This document shows, in pieces, positions 25,979-54,600 of a stretch of 64,000 bases of DNA (the stretch's first letter is position 1; every line of letters begins with the position of its first letter). The stretch lies in contig NW_025062476.1 in assembly GCF_000002995.4 (NCBI RefSeq), positions 5,259,001 to 5,323,000 on the forward strand. Direction: 5' to 3'. The position numbers and the translations under genes were made by a program. The DNA comes from Brugia malayi (lineage: Eukaryota > Nematoda > Chromadorea > Rhabditida > Onchocercidae). A model generated the notes under the pieces. The model saw only the letters and a list, made by a program, of their open reading frames with translations, searched no databases and had not been told where the DNA came from.

Positions 25979-28402
25979 ATGCCTTTACCACCAGCACTTC
26001 TTGCTCGACTTAAACGACGTGGAATTATTCAAGAAGGTTTGATAATTCATTAAAAACTACATTATGTTGATTAATTTAAATGAATATTTCATTTTATGTT
26101 GAGGGGATTCATTCAGTTTAATCAATTTTGTTAATATGTTAATAAAAGATTCATTTTATATGAAAATTAGCAGTTTTGATGACACATTGGGTCTTATTTT
26201 ATGACATTGTAAAATTATAGGATAAATTTTTTTCTTCTCTGATCACTATTGCAAAAATTTTACTGAACAAAAGACATAAAAGTTACCAATAAAAGTGATA
26301 TATTTGTAATAATTTGTAGATGCTGCTGAAGAAGTGATAGCAGAGAGCTATGATGCGGAAATACCTACTGGAATACAAAGTAACGCACGTCAAAAGACGG
26401 AAAAGAATGCTTCGGGAGCTCGTGGATGTCCGAATAAATGGAATCCTTATCACTACTGCGTACAATTTTGCTATGATCATTGGAAAGATGGGACAAATGA
26501 AAATAGGTTTGTTGTTTTCGCGACTTCCGTTCGTTTAAGTTACTATAGCTTCTTTTGTATTTCAAAGATATCTTTGAAATTATCACAAAATTACTTTTAT
26601 TGCAATAGGTATGTTTTTAATGGGACGGAATTATTTTGGCTAAAGTGAAGTCTATAAAAGTTATTCGAATTTTCTTAATTAAAGCATCGTTTTATCAAAT
26701 TTTCTTAATTTATTGCAATAATATTGCAGTGCAGTCAAAAATTTTTGTTTGCAAGAAGTAATTATTTTATAAATACGCTAGCATATAAATTTCTACTTTT
26801 CAGACTTACACAAAGATATCTTGATCAGCGAGCTAAAATTGTGAAGAAATATCCATTGCCAAATGGTATGTTTGTAAAAATAATAGTTAAATTTGTATTC
26901 TGCAGGTTCTTTTTTTTTTTTTTGTGAACATTGATTTTTTTCCCTTGAATCTGTTGTTTTATAGGTTGGAAAGAAGTTTATGATCCTGGTTGCATGCGTC
27001 ATTATTATTGGTGTCCACGAACTGATGAGGTGTCTTGGCTCCCTCCCAGACATCCTTTGGCTGTTATTGGAGATGCTGCACCGAAAGTTGCGAAAGGTTT
27101 CGATTATCATTTTAATTTAAAATCATTTTAATTTGGACTCATTTGGCTTAATTTGGTTTAACTTAGTTTAATTAAAATATTTTAATTTTCTTGTTTGATT
27201 CTGAAACGCTGTACAGTCTTTTTTTTAGAGTTATTTGAAAAAGGTGAAAATACTAATGGTCTTGGCGAGGGTAGAAAAGATGGTAATGAAAGGAAGGATG
27301 ATGAGGAAAGAGAAGTTTACAGAGAGGATCGGGGAGGTATAATCAAACGGTATGATGAAAACAGGTCGAAGAGAAAGGTTAAATTTGCTAGCAGTGGTGT
27401 TTCTCTTTTTAATCAGAAAAGAAAAGAGAAAAATAATCTCTTACTGATAATTTGCTTTCGTTTTAGCGAAGAGGTTCCATATCAGATTCGGAAGTTAGCG
27501 ATCGTTTATCAGCTTCTGAAAGTGATGAGGAAAGCAGGCCTGAGCTGAATGACAGAGATAAGCTGAGTGAGTTCCATTTATTTTATTTCAGAAATAAAAG
27601 TATGTTCCTTCATGATTCCCGTCACGATTTAAATAAAAGTGAAGTGATTTTTATTAGTACATTGAGCGAATTTTTTTAAGTTTTTTTTTTTTTAGTCTAT
27701 GTTGATGTTTAAAGCAACAGGAATTGTATGCATTAATGAAAGATGTTTATGATTTATATCAAAACATGAAATAAATTTTAAGTCATAATGTGCCAAACAA
27801 AATATTATTGAAATCTTATTAGTACAGTCATGTTACCAAACTTTAAATTGGGTTTTGTATGTGAATATGTTTATGTTTCTCAGAACGTGCCAAACGAAAA
27901 GGAATCGATCCAATGGATCCAGCTGCTTACGGTGACAATGTTCCTATGTATGTTTTTTTCTAAATTCCAAATTCTTTTTCCGGCAACACTTTACAGTTAT
28001 TCACCAAAAGATTCCATCTTGCTACTTCATTTTTGCTGTTTGAGTTCAAGTCTGATTTTTCTTTTTTCAAGAACAGAGTAGCACACTCAATATATTTTAG
28101 GGCTCATTTTGTTGAATGATCGTTCTTGTATTCAGGTGTACATTAGAAAATCAAAATATTGGAATATAGGAATAAAAGAGCTAGTCAGCAAGATTATTGA
28201 GTTAGGTGTCACAGAATGGTTTTTTAATTTTATAAATGCAATGATATACATGAAATTTTTCAGTGGTACATGGAGTTCTGGTTTACATGCCCACGATAAA
28301 ACAGGTGCCGATGTTACAGCTAGTGGTCCTTTGTTCCAGCAACGGCCTTATCCTGCTCCAGGCGCAGTTTTACGGAGGCAGCAAAAGGAACGAGAGAAGT
28401 AG
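25979..28402 (+). CDS. PQBP1: Polyglutamine-binding protein 1 homologue (WW-domain spliceosome factor)
   Basis: Eight exons sum to 891 nt (296 aa): 25979-26036, 26320-26506, 26804-26865, 26965-27096, 27229-27377, 27467-27566, 27884-27947 and 28264-28402. The start [16 protein letters not shown] matches the PQBP1 N-terminus. A WW domain lies near residues 100-131 (W104 and W127, with YYW). It is followed by a charged, Arg/Glu/Asp-rich disordered region. The C-terminus has [25 protein letters not shown] and PGAVL, the conserved segment that binds the U5 snRNP protein TXNL4A/Dim1. PQBP1 acts in the nucleus in pre-mRNA splicing. An additional Cys/His segment at residues 56-73 (C56, H64, C66, C70, H73), with P-N-K-W-N-P-Y-H, is not in the human protein as I remember it. 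EPRS begins 326 bp downstream on the same strand. Confidence 0.92.
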
Positions 28403-28728
28403 TCCTTGGAATGATGCTTTTCTTTTTTATACGTTCTTTTTTTTTTTTTTTTTCTTTGTTTTGTCTCTATTTGAATGTATAAAAAGATAAATTTTGTGAT
28501 CACTTGTATTACTTTTGCAGTTGCATTTCATATACATTTATTTATTTCCATGCCGTTGTTTCGATGAATTTGAGAATATTCCTTCAAATCTGTAATTTGT
28601 CAGGAACAAATTTGCGTTGTTTCATAGAAAGATTTATTGATATTATTTTACGTTCAATGATTAACAGAATCAGTTGGGGAGGGACAATATGATGCATTTA
28701 TTAATTTTGTCCTAGTGAGATCTGTGAA
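28403..28728 (+). other. PQBP1-EPRS intercistronic region
   Basis: 326 bp separate the PQBP1 stop and the EPRS start on the same strand. A TTTTGTCCTAG acceptor ends at 28715, 13 nt before the EPRS ATG. The region has a long U-rich tract near 28437-28458 and no AATAAA, only a TATAAA variant near 28479. The short spacing and acceptor are compatible with an operon processed by trans-splicing. Confidence 0.5.
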
Positions 28729-43854
<15,126 letters not shown>

Positions 43855-44732
43855 AAAAAGTCGACTCAGCTACACTTTTTTCGCACTTTAGAAAGAATTA
43901 AAAGGAAAAGAAAAACCGAATTGCCTTTAACTTACTGCGATATAACATACATAATGAGAGAGGAAATATTTGTACCTTTATTGCTTCGCCAACCGGTGTA
44001 ACACCATATACAGATGATTTGGATGTTACTGCTTAATTAGTACCAAAAAAAACAACCATGTGATTCACTCCTGTTCTTCACCTTACGCAGATTCTTGAAG
44101 TGCACTTTTTAGTATTGATATCCTAATATTGTTACATTGAAATGACATTTGTTTGCTAATTCTTTTTCTTTTTTTGTCTCTAAGTCCTTCTGTTATTTTC
44201 TTTTCCTATTTGTTACTATTTAGTTCAATACAAGCAGGAGCATCAAAGCAATTTGATCCCTTATTATATAATGTGCTGATTGAAATTTCTGCAGATTTAT
44301 TTTGGATGTAGAAATAATTTTAAAATAATAAGGACTTTATATAAAATAGGATTTAGAGTATTGCCATACTTACCTTATGTTGGCATTTATCCTATGACAT
44401 GTTTTGTTGACTACTGTTTATTGCCCGTTGCAGAAAAAAGAATGTAAAAGTAACAAAAGAAACTTCAAAAGAGCATATCATTTAATGGATAAGGAATTCA
44501 TAAAACAAATTCAGTGAATTAAACTGAGTGTAGAGAAAGAGAAATGAATGAATTAACGCCAGAATGCAATATTTAAATATTTGAATGATAAGCCCACATT
44601 ACAAAATCACTGAAGTCGAATTAGTTGTTGTCGAAATGTCTTCCTTTTAAGATGAAGAAAGTAATTAAATGAAAAATAATTGCTTAAAAATTAAGAAGCA
44701 CTTTTCGAAACTTTTTAAAGTCTTAAAATCAT
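43855..44732. other. Convergent 3' region between EPRS and transketolase
   Basis: 878 bp separate the two stop codons on opposite strands. The region presumably holds both 3' UTRs and their cleavage sites. No exon, RNA gene or clear canonical AATAAA signal close to either stop was recognised. Confidence 0.6.
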
Positions 44733-47700
44733 TTAATTTGGTGGATGAATGAATTGATGTACAGCATCAACAATACATTTCGCTGAAATTCCGTATTTTT
44801 CAAGTAGTACGTCCGATGGTCCGGAATGTGGAACATCAAGAACGAATAATGAACGAACGCGTATATCCTTCTGATCGGAAACAGCTTGGCATACGGCCTC
44901 ACCAATGCCTTAAATAAAAAGAAATTTGTCGATATTTTTGACAAAATCGTATATCAAAAACTTTCTTTAGAAGTCCGGAATAAAACCGCGGTTCAATACC
45001 GTCATCAGATATTGCAGTAAATGATGCAGTTTTACAAATTCTACAATCGTAACAGCTGAGAAAACAAGGATGGACAATTCCCTTCTATCATAAAAGAAAT
45101 TACATAATGATCTTAATTTAATATTCGAATAGTAGAAAGTAATACCTCCGGCTTGATAATGATCCTCCACTGTAATTATACGATTTTCTGCTCTTCTGGC
45201 CGATTTTACAATCAAATCTTTATCAAGCGGTTTAATTGTGAATGGATCCATCACAATTACTTCTACACTCTCCGACTGCAATTTATCTGCTGCTTTTTTT
45301 GCTTCATAAAGTGTAATACCTGCACCGATTATCAGTACTTTTGGTTTCGTTGCATCATGAACAATCTGAAATGAGAACAAACTGCATACTAATTACTGTT
45401 TAGCAAAAAAACAGAGAATCAAATCAATTAAATGCATCGTATTCAAAAAAGAGATGTCTAAAAGTTAATTTATATAATTAGAAAAGACAGCAATAATCAT
45501 TCACTTTTCCTTTTCCAATTTCGAATTTCTCATCATTGCCATAGATAACTGGACAAGCAGGGCGTCCAGTACGTATAAATGCAATACCACGAGTATTGGC
45601 AGCCAATTCAGTTGCCCGCTCTGCTGCTACTGCATCAGTTGGATAGAATACGATAGATCCAGGTATAGTTCTAAATTTATTAATATAATAGTTAAAATTT
45701 TATGAAAATATAAGCGAAGAATTTAGCTATTCAAAATGAACATACCGAAACAATGCGATATCTTCTAAACCCATTTGTGACGGACCATCTTCCCCAATAG
45801 AAACACCAACATGCGAACCAACACATTTTATGTTTGCAAATGATACCGCAGCCATACGAAGCTGATCAGCAGCACGTGTGAAGAATGCAGCGAATGTGCT
45901 ATAATTTAAGAAACTTACAAAATCATCAATAATTGAAAATCTGTGAGCACACCATGATCACAAACAACAGATTTCATAATATTAAAAATTAAGACACTAA
46001 TTCAAATATCATTTGAAATTAAAACATAAACGAGGAATAAATTTCCATTAGTTTATTGATATCTAATTTTCATCAGTGGAGACCGCTGTATATTGCAAAT
46101 TCCACACATTAATAAAATTATTCGGCTTTGAATGCAATGCATTTAATGCTTCGGAAATTTTTTCCTCGAAACTGCCCACTTCACAATTTTGCTTTTTTCC
46201 TTATTTTAAAACAAAATTATTTTATATTACTTTCAACTACTAAACTGCATGCAGTACTACCAATAAAACTAGACTACAAATGCAATTCTACTAAACATAT
46301 ATTACATGCACTTTTCCATACCAGTAAAAAATTAACTTTTGATAATAGCAAAAATAAATTCCCTTCAAAATCAAAAACAGAAAGAATTAAATTAGTTTTA
46401 TGTGACAAAAAGTTGGGAAATGAAAAATAAATCGGCATCAATTTTAAAAAGATTTTCTAGATGCATAATTTCAATATCGCCTTGTTAATTATACAAAATT
46501 AACACTTATATATAATAAGAAATATAAGACTGCACACCGTAAACTTACAATAATGCCTTCAAACAAAGGCTATATGATTGGTTGCGTATACATGTATATA
46601 TAACACGCTACAATAATATTGAAATTGAGAAATCTGAGAATAAGTAATGATGACTTTTATATTCTGATACTATAGTAAAATAGATAAAAAGCTTTGGTAA
46701 TGAATATAACTCCCGAATATTCAATTAATTTTTTTAAACGGTTAAAAAATCGAGATGTGAACATTGAAAGCATAACTATGGAAAGAATTAGAAGGTATGC
46801 TGATGTATTGTTGAAAAGTGTATTTGATCATATATTGAATAATGATGGTAATATTAGTCCATGTTTTTAAATTGAACTTTAACTTTAAATGCAATAAGTT
46901 TGTTCCTCTTGAGTTTAAAAAATATGGAAGCTGAAATCAACTAAATCTTGTCTTAATTAAAAGTTATCAATAAAATAAACCTTGCAAATGGAATAGCACG
47001 ATCACGACACTGCAAACCAACAGCGACTCCAACAAGATTTTGTTCCGCAATAAAGCATTCCACGAATTGTCCTGGATGTTTCTTAAGCAAATTCTCACTA
47101 AATGTTGAATTTTTGGTATCACCATCTAATCCAATTATTCGTGGACAGGCATCACCCAATTTTGCTAATGCTATACCATAAGCCTGGCGAGTTGCCACCT
47201 GAAATAGCCATCCATACCGATGAAAAATTAAGATAAATAAAGGAGTCTTTTGACACTAAGAAGGTTGGAATCACATGAACATCTATCTACCATATTTTTA
47301 GGTACGTTAGTCTTCTAACAATGGCAGTGCAGATTATGGATCATTTGTGCACCGTCAAAGTTTAAAAAATTGTGAAGTTTAAAAACCATAGCTAGCTTAA
47401 TACTAGGAAGTACAATATGACCAAAAATCCATTACATGATTATATTTCTCCCAAATAATTGTATGATTATAGACTTAGTTTTGATAGATGTAGGTTGCAT
47501 TCTTTTAGCAAGCAGAACTTCAACATCTGCCTAAATACAACCCGTACCTTGATCTGCTGCATTATTGGTCATCATCTTTTCTAGACGAATCAAAATTAAT
47601 TTTAATATATCTGCTAAAAATACATACAATTCTAAAGGAATATAAAGAATACCTTATCACCAACTGTGTATTCTGGTGATGCCATTTTAATATGACCAAT

Positions 47701-50083
47701 TGGTAGCTGAACATTTGGAGCATCATTTACTGGAAGATTTATTTGAAGTGTTCCGGCAATATCTGCTTTGTTCATAAGACGTTGTTCAATTGCCTCAATA
47801 GTACTTTCAGGCACTGGTTTTCCGTGCCAGTTATCCTAAAATAAAATCAAATAAATTACAAAATGAAATTAATATTAAATGTAAGATAAGCTGGAAATTG
47901 ACAATGCTTGACGAGATATTAAAGCAAATGGTTGCGTCAAAACTGTTTAAAATGGCGAGTTACACAGCTATAAGTCTTCTTTTTTTTTTCTTTTTATTTA
48001 CATATACTTATCGCATCAACTTCGATAATTCATTTAATATATATCTTATAATAAACTTGAAAAAGTTAATTCCGAGTGATTGTATTACGCTTGTACCTGG
48101 CCACCCAATCGTGATACAACATAGCAACATAAGTTCGTATCCCGTCAAACAGCCAACAATTATGATCTAGCAGAGAATCTAGGATATTCCCGGCAATTTA
48201 TTCCTCCGGTCATAGCTGGTGCTCTGCTGTACAATATTTTAGTTTCAAACGACATCTACAAGGTCCCGAACCTCCTTTCGAGGAGTGATACTAATGGTCA
48301 AACTTGTCTCTACACTAGGACACCACTGCTAATCTGTTTAGCATTAAAGTGGCCTAAAGTAGTAGTTATTAAATTTGACAAAGCATGAATAACTATTGAT
48401 TTTAAACTGGCGAACTAACTGGAACTGAACCCCTATAATTATTGCAGTAGCACAAACTGTTCAGTCATCAAAAGATTATATTTTAAAAATACGAAAACTT
48501 ACTTCATCTTCAATTCCAATGATACCTTTTCCTTTGAGCGTTTTTGCAATGATGGCTGTTGGTCTATCTTTTGTTTGACTAAATAAATCGAAAAATATTA
48601 CAATGAACTTCATTTCAACTACGTTTAATTCCAAATAGCAAGTAACTGTTTTAAACCCTCCACAATATTATTGCCAGAGTACAGACTTTAGCTTTGGCTT
48701 GTATTAACAGGATTCATCGCCTTTTGAAACTAGTAAAAAATTTTGAAATGTCTGATCAAGTGCTGATCTTATCTCTTACCGTTACACTGAAGTGAAATAT
48801 CTGAAATTGTAAATTGCAGTATTAAAGTAAAAATTATACAAAATACATGTGAAAATCTTCTTTTTTTTTTTCATATTTTTTTTTCTAAATAAATCCACAA
48901 CCGTGCAATGTTATACGCATTTAGTAGCTCTACGACATTACAGCCATTAACAACAACTGTATGACATCCAAATGACTCAAAGCGTTTTGCCATAGCATCA
49001 GCATCATGTCCTAGCATCGTCTGTTGCGTTTGTCCTAGACGATTCATGTCTACGATTGCAACCAAATTGTCCAATTTGTAGTATGATGCAAATGCTGGAA
49101 TATTAAATATTCAAGTAATTGATTAATTTATTTTGTAATTTCTGATTAGCAACTTTAACGCTATTAAATAGCACACGACATATCGATTTTTCATCTAAAT
49201 ATCAAAAATCGTTACAATTAAAGAACAAAACATACCTGCAGCTTCCCACACCGAACCTTCAGCGCATTCACCATCACCCAATAGACAATATACACGATAA
49301 CTTGCCTAAATTTAAAGAAGTTTTTTCAAGAAACAAATTTTGGTGAATAGGCAATAATCTGACTGATACTCTGTAAAAATCTCTGTAAAAACAGTTTATA
49401 TGGTTAAATAAACAAGAAGCATGTAAATCTGTGAAAATGTCAAATGCCACCCTTCGATGTCTAGAAACCATAGATCTGTTATCTACTAAGCTAGCCAGAT
49501 GATAAAAATTTCATAATCTAAGCATATAAGTGTGGTTCAAGAAGTATACATTATCAATATATTTTCCAGCATAAGCCATTCCTGCAGCACATGAGAGGCC
49601 TTGTCCGAGAGAGCCAGTAGCAACATCGATAAAGTCTAGTCGTGGCGTTGGATGACCTTCTAGATCACAAGTAACCTTCCGTATATTCATCATATCAGAT
49701 GTTGATATATGTCCCGCTTGATGCCATGCAGCATACAGTACCGGGCATGCATGACCCTTAAATAAAAGAAATACTATTGCAATTTTTATGATTTGAAATC
49801 AAATCACTTACTGTTTATTTCCTACAATATCGTAAAAAACTACTCGAAAAAAAAAAAGAAAAAAAAAAAACAAAACCTTTGATAAAACGAAACGATCAGA
49901 AGATGGATTTTTTGGAAATGTTTTGTCAAACTTCATTTCATTAAAGAAAAGAGTTGCAATAATCTCCGCAGCTGAGCACGAACTTGTGGGATGACCTGAT
50001 TTAGCTGCACAAGTCATTTTGATCGAATCAATACGCAGATGATTTGCTACATCATCCAACTGTTGAATATCTATTTTTCCCAT
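44733..50083 (-). CDS. tkt-1: Transketolase
   Basis: Eleven exons total 1869 nt (622 aa, animal-like length), in coding order: 50083-49877, 49756-49550, 49305-49236, 49094-48902, 48578-48503, 47835-47653, 47198-46981, 45898-45746, 45670-45505, 45365-45146 and 44908-44733. It transfers two-carbon ketol units in the non-oxidative pentose phosphate pathway in the cytosol, using thiamine diphosphate and a divalent metal. Visible family features are [13 protein letters not shown] near residue 32, GSLGQGL in exon 2, the cofactor motif GDGECAEGS from about 148, and the catalytic glutamate in FIAEQN (about E364). [22 protein letters not shown] and a C-terminal fold with [14 protein letters not shown] follow. 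The start is supported by an upstream acceptor (minus-strand ATTTCAG, adjacent to 50113) compatible with trans-splicing. It is the end-to-end neighbour of EPRS, and no functional link is implied. Confidence 0.95.
48060..48400. other. GC-richer patch in transketolase intron 5, possible old repeat
   Basis: Within the intron 47836-48502 is a block less AT-rich than its surroundings. It contains tRNA B-box-like segments on both strands (AGTTCGTATCCC on plus; GGTTCGGGACC on minus). No full tRNA cloverleaf could be drawn. A decayed tRNA-derived SINE is possible but unproven. Confidence 0.2.
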
Positions 50084-51686
50084 TGTTGAATTTAGTAAGC
50101 GTTATTGAACTTCCTGAAATCTAGACATTTCTGTAAAACTAATGCAATTGCCCAACGCTTTTTCTACAAGCAAACCATATGAAAACGTTTCTTTATAAAA
50201 TTAGATCTCCTGCATTAAAATAGTTTCAACCTATTAATCGAGTAAGAGATTTAATCCAACTATATTCCTTCTTTTTCACTTTCAAACAAAAAGACAACAA
50301 AAACCACCGTACATGAATTGGAAATAATTAAAGTTCAAAGATCATCCCATAGTATCATCATCATATGTCAAAACGTAGTTGAAGACCGATCAGACAATCA
50401 ATATGTTTCAAAATGAATATGTCACATCTCAGAACTCTATCATATGTTACAGTGTACTTTAATCTTTTTTTCCACTTTTTTTTTCTACCCGATAAGCAGA
50501 ATACTAAGAGTCCTTGAGAAAAGGTTATCATTTAATGCTATAACAGTAATCAACTAACCCTGATTGAATTTTTAAAAACTTAAAATAGCATGTAAACAGA
50601 ATAATGCACAGTGCAGGAACAAGTCTGCAAAATGACTGGGTGGAAACATTTTAAACACACAGATACCACACGCAAATAACACCAAAACAAGAAAATGCAC
50701 CGTTAACAATTAAAGACATATGAAAGGTCATATTTCATCATATGAAAAGTCTAAATTCACTGCCAACTAAATGATTACATAGCTGTCCCTAATTTTATTA
50801 AATGACAATGGTATTTCAAATTTTATTCATTTCTTATTTTTATTTTAATCTAATACTTTCAAGTTATAAGTTACATCAAAATTTTTTAAAATCAAATTCA
50901 AGTACACAAATAGTTCGCAATAAACATTTCTAATTTTTTATATAATATCTTCAAAATTTTTCAATTTATGACTAAATGAAAAAATTTATAACCAAGAAGC
51001 TATAAAAAACTACCGCCATTGTCTAAAGTTATTCTATTTTCATAAGTGAAATTTAGTTATAGTCCGTAAAACCTTCCAATAATCGAATCGTATTAAAGAA
51101 AGACATAATCTAATCAAAATTCAACAAAAAAAAAAAAAAAAGAAAGAAAGAAAGAAAGAAAAAACAAAGCATACATGAACAAAAATAGAACCTTAACGGT
51201 GCAATGTCGAATTTTGTTAAACTGCTATGTGACAAAACTTTTTATCACTTTAAAGATTTAAAGAAAAATATTCACATCACTTTACAAATTGTCAATTATT
51301 ATGACATACATGCAGCATGAACATTCCTACACTGTAATTTTCAGTAGATTCTATTTGAGGTGCATTTCTTTAGAAAAAAAAAAAAAAGAAAAAACATAAT
51401 CCAGATTATTGGAATATTTATTTTACAAGAAAAAATATCCCAGAAATCGGTCACTTCAGAAATCAGCTAGCTACAAAAACTTGCAAATTTTTTCAAAAAA
51501 TCGCAAGAAATATACGAACTAACTACAAAATAAAAACTGAAAGACGGAATTATAAAATGAAGTGATAAAAGTGATAAAATGGAGTATCTATAGCAAATTG
51601 ATAAGCTATCAGTCGGAAGAAAAAACAGCAGTGGTAAAATAGTATGATCACATTATTATCAGTGCTGCAACTTTAAAAGTTTTCAT
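50084..51686. other. Intergenic: ASCC3 3' UTR and transketolase promoter region
   Basis: 1.6 kb lie between two minus-strand genes. No exon was recognised. A GAAA microsatellite lies at about 51125-51164. The distance is too large for typical nematode operon spacing. Confidence 0.6.
51125..51164. repeat. Poly-A/GAAA microsatellite
   Basis: A run of A followed by five GAAA units, in the intergenic region between ASCC3 and transketolase. Confidence 0.8.
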
Positions 51687-54600
51687 CTAAAGTATCGAAT
51701 TATCCGACACTTTCTTTTCAACGATGTCGCAATGAAGATTGTATTCCTGATCGATGCCAATGTAAGAATCGGACATGATAAAAGTTGTAAAAATATGTCG
51801 ACCTCTGGAAAGCAGAAAGCAAGTAACAATTCAATAAGCATAAATTAAAATCAATCCATGCATAAGCTTTTTTCTAGCTGACTTAAAATGTCGTATCACT
51901 CGTTGATAAGTTTCTCATAGTTGTCTTTCAATATCCATAGTATACATTACAAATTTCTCAGAATAAATCACAGGATTTTACATCAAAGGATATGCTAAAT
52001 ATGTTGCTGTTTTAAAACATTAACATTTCATTTGTTATGTGGAAATAATTAAAAAATTTGTAATAGAAAATCGTCAGCTATCTGGAAAATTGAAGTCGTT
52101 TTAGTACTCGTATCTCTCAGTTTCTTTGAAATGTGAAATTTTCAAAAATTTTGCACTTTTTTCAATCCATAAAATACGAAAACTTACAATCGTTTGGGCA
52201 TCCTAAATGGAATACTGAGTTGCTTAGAACCGGTAATCGATAATTTTTTACAGCACAGTAATTCGCCTGTATCTTTCTCACCGATGATCACAATCCATCC
52301 AGCAGTTTTTTCTTTATGGAAACGTGGACAAAAGGCGTTCGTTTCAAACTAAAACATGGCTGTTTTATTCGGCTAGTTAATTTTTCTGATTGAAATAGAA
52401 ACTTGTAATCGAAAACAAAAATACGCAAGAAAACGTATTCGTATAAATTTTTATATCTGATTAAAATTATGAACATACTTTATACGGGCCGATTAATTCG
52501 ACAGTGAATAACATACGGTATAACATATCTGATTCAGCAGTTATGTACTTTGGCCATCGTTCATCTTGCAAATAATCGATTTCGAAAACCTGATTTGTAT
52601 CACATAACACACATTTCCTTGGCTGTAATATTGGCCATTTTAAAAGAGTATCAACAGCCTGAAATTATAATATCACTAAGACAAATTCAGTACAGTTAGC
52701 AAATGTGATGAATAGCATAGATTTAGCAATGGAAGAAAAGCATGTAGTTATAACGAATGACAGAAAAAAGGGTGAGCTGAAAAGATAGCGCAGATTTTAA
52801 TCACATATTTTTAATGGAATTATGGACTTAATAGTTGGTCTAGCTAGCATATTAATGCAGCTATTATTCACTTCTTCTTAAATATAATTTCCGCTCAACA
52901 TTACCTTCTTCTAAGAAACTTTTTTCAATGATTCAATATTAGAACTAAAATTCCGAAAAGAAAAACATCAATATTACACAGATAAGAAATATTAAAACAA
53001 GCAAAAACCTCCGTTGCTTGAAATTCATCGATAACTGTCATGTCCAAAAGTTTCTTTATGGCCTTTTTCCTAGCCTGTTCGATATTTGCTTTATCAAGAC
53101 CAAAGTGATTTTTTAATATAGGTATTGTTAAATCAGTCCTATAATCAACAGCTAAATTAATTTTGAGAAAAAAAAAAAAGAAATAAAAGACTTTTTTTAA
53201 ACAAATAATATAGTCGTGCTTACTGTCATTGATATTTTCATTACTGGTAGACTAATCAAGATTTAACAATTTCAACTTAATCGAAAGCATAGCAAACCAT
53301 CCAGTCCAGTGACATTCATACACAGAAAAAGTTGAAAAGTTTAGTGGCTTGGAAATATTTCGTACTTACCCAATTCTTTCGATAATTTCCTCACTGAAAT
53401 GAGGAACGACCAGCAAGGGATGATCTGTGTGCCAAACAGCCTGAGCGATCATTTGCATCAAAATAATAACAGAAAGAGCAGTTGATAGCCACTTATGCAA
53501 GATACTTATATCCAACATTGCCTAATAAAATATTAACAATTTAAAACACATTTTAAGCTTGGAAAATTTTTTATACAATTCCTAATTTTAATGAACAATC
53601 ATCCTAAGCACAAATTTAGAAAATATGTATTTCAAGTTAGTGACGAATTATAATTTGACTTCTAAATATCGCTTCAGTCAATTATTCGTTTCCATCTACT
53701 TCATAATTTAATGTCTCACAAATGTTCTCATAGTTTCAGTTTATTCAATAAACATACTTATTTAATAAGTTCCAAAAAATCATTACATTTAAGATACGAA
53801 AACACTGATCTAACATTGAGCGTTGGTCAGTTATGTAATCTGTCATCAGCTTTATATGACTTAAATGAGCTTCCAACAGTAGAAATGCCTTTGTATGTGA
53901 AGAATCCAAAGCAGCATCAACTGGCAATTTAAGTGGCATAATCTGTTGTAGATGACTGAAATTAATTTTAAAAAATAAATACAGGTCACTCAATGCCAGT
54001 TGTTGAAGCTAAACTATTCAGCAGAAACATAAAAGGAGTTAAGAACATATGTATCTGCGATGCGATATTAATAATTAGTGAAAGAAAACTGACCCATTAA
54101 TTTGATCTTCATTATGTCGAACAGGTATCTCATCATATTCTGGGCAATCCTGAAATAGCTTTCCTCAATCTCTTCAGATAGTCAAAGAGAATCTTCCTGA
54201 ACAGTATCATTCTTAATAAACAACTTAGTAAAAAAAAAATTCCTGTATTCTGGAAACAGTACAAGGCAACTCTTCATTGCATAGCAGCAAAATCCATTAA
54301 TGGTTTATATAAATGCAAAATTAAAAAAAAAAAACTGAAACGTACTGCTAAAACTTTTATAAGCTCTTCTACCGTTGCTGTAGGCGTGAGACAACTGGCA
54401 AAAAATCGTACAGTTTTATGATTCAAATAATAAACGCTTGCGATAGCTCCAAGCGGAGCTGAAATAAGTGACTGCTCGTCCTGAAATTTGATATAGAAGA
54501 TTAATTTAAAACAATATAAATAAATAGTAACACAATTCAAAATATCATATTTATAATACTAAGAAAAAGTAGAGAAATGCTAATTTAATTTGGTAAGGAA

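Noticed and set aside
26793..27110. 105-codon minus-strand ORF
   Set aside because: Antisense shadow of PQBP1 exons 3-4; the plus strand carries the WW domain with correct splice sites.
46128..46430. 100-codon plus-strand ORF inside the transketolase intron
   Set aside because: Long for this composition, but no motif, no promoter or splice context and no coding-like codon pattern; a nested gene is not supported.
47898..48170. 90-codon plus-strand ORF inside the transketolase intron
   Set aside because: Contains a poly-T-derived Phe run and overlaps the possible repeat patch; no homology recognised.
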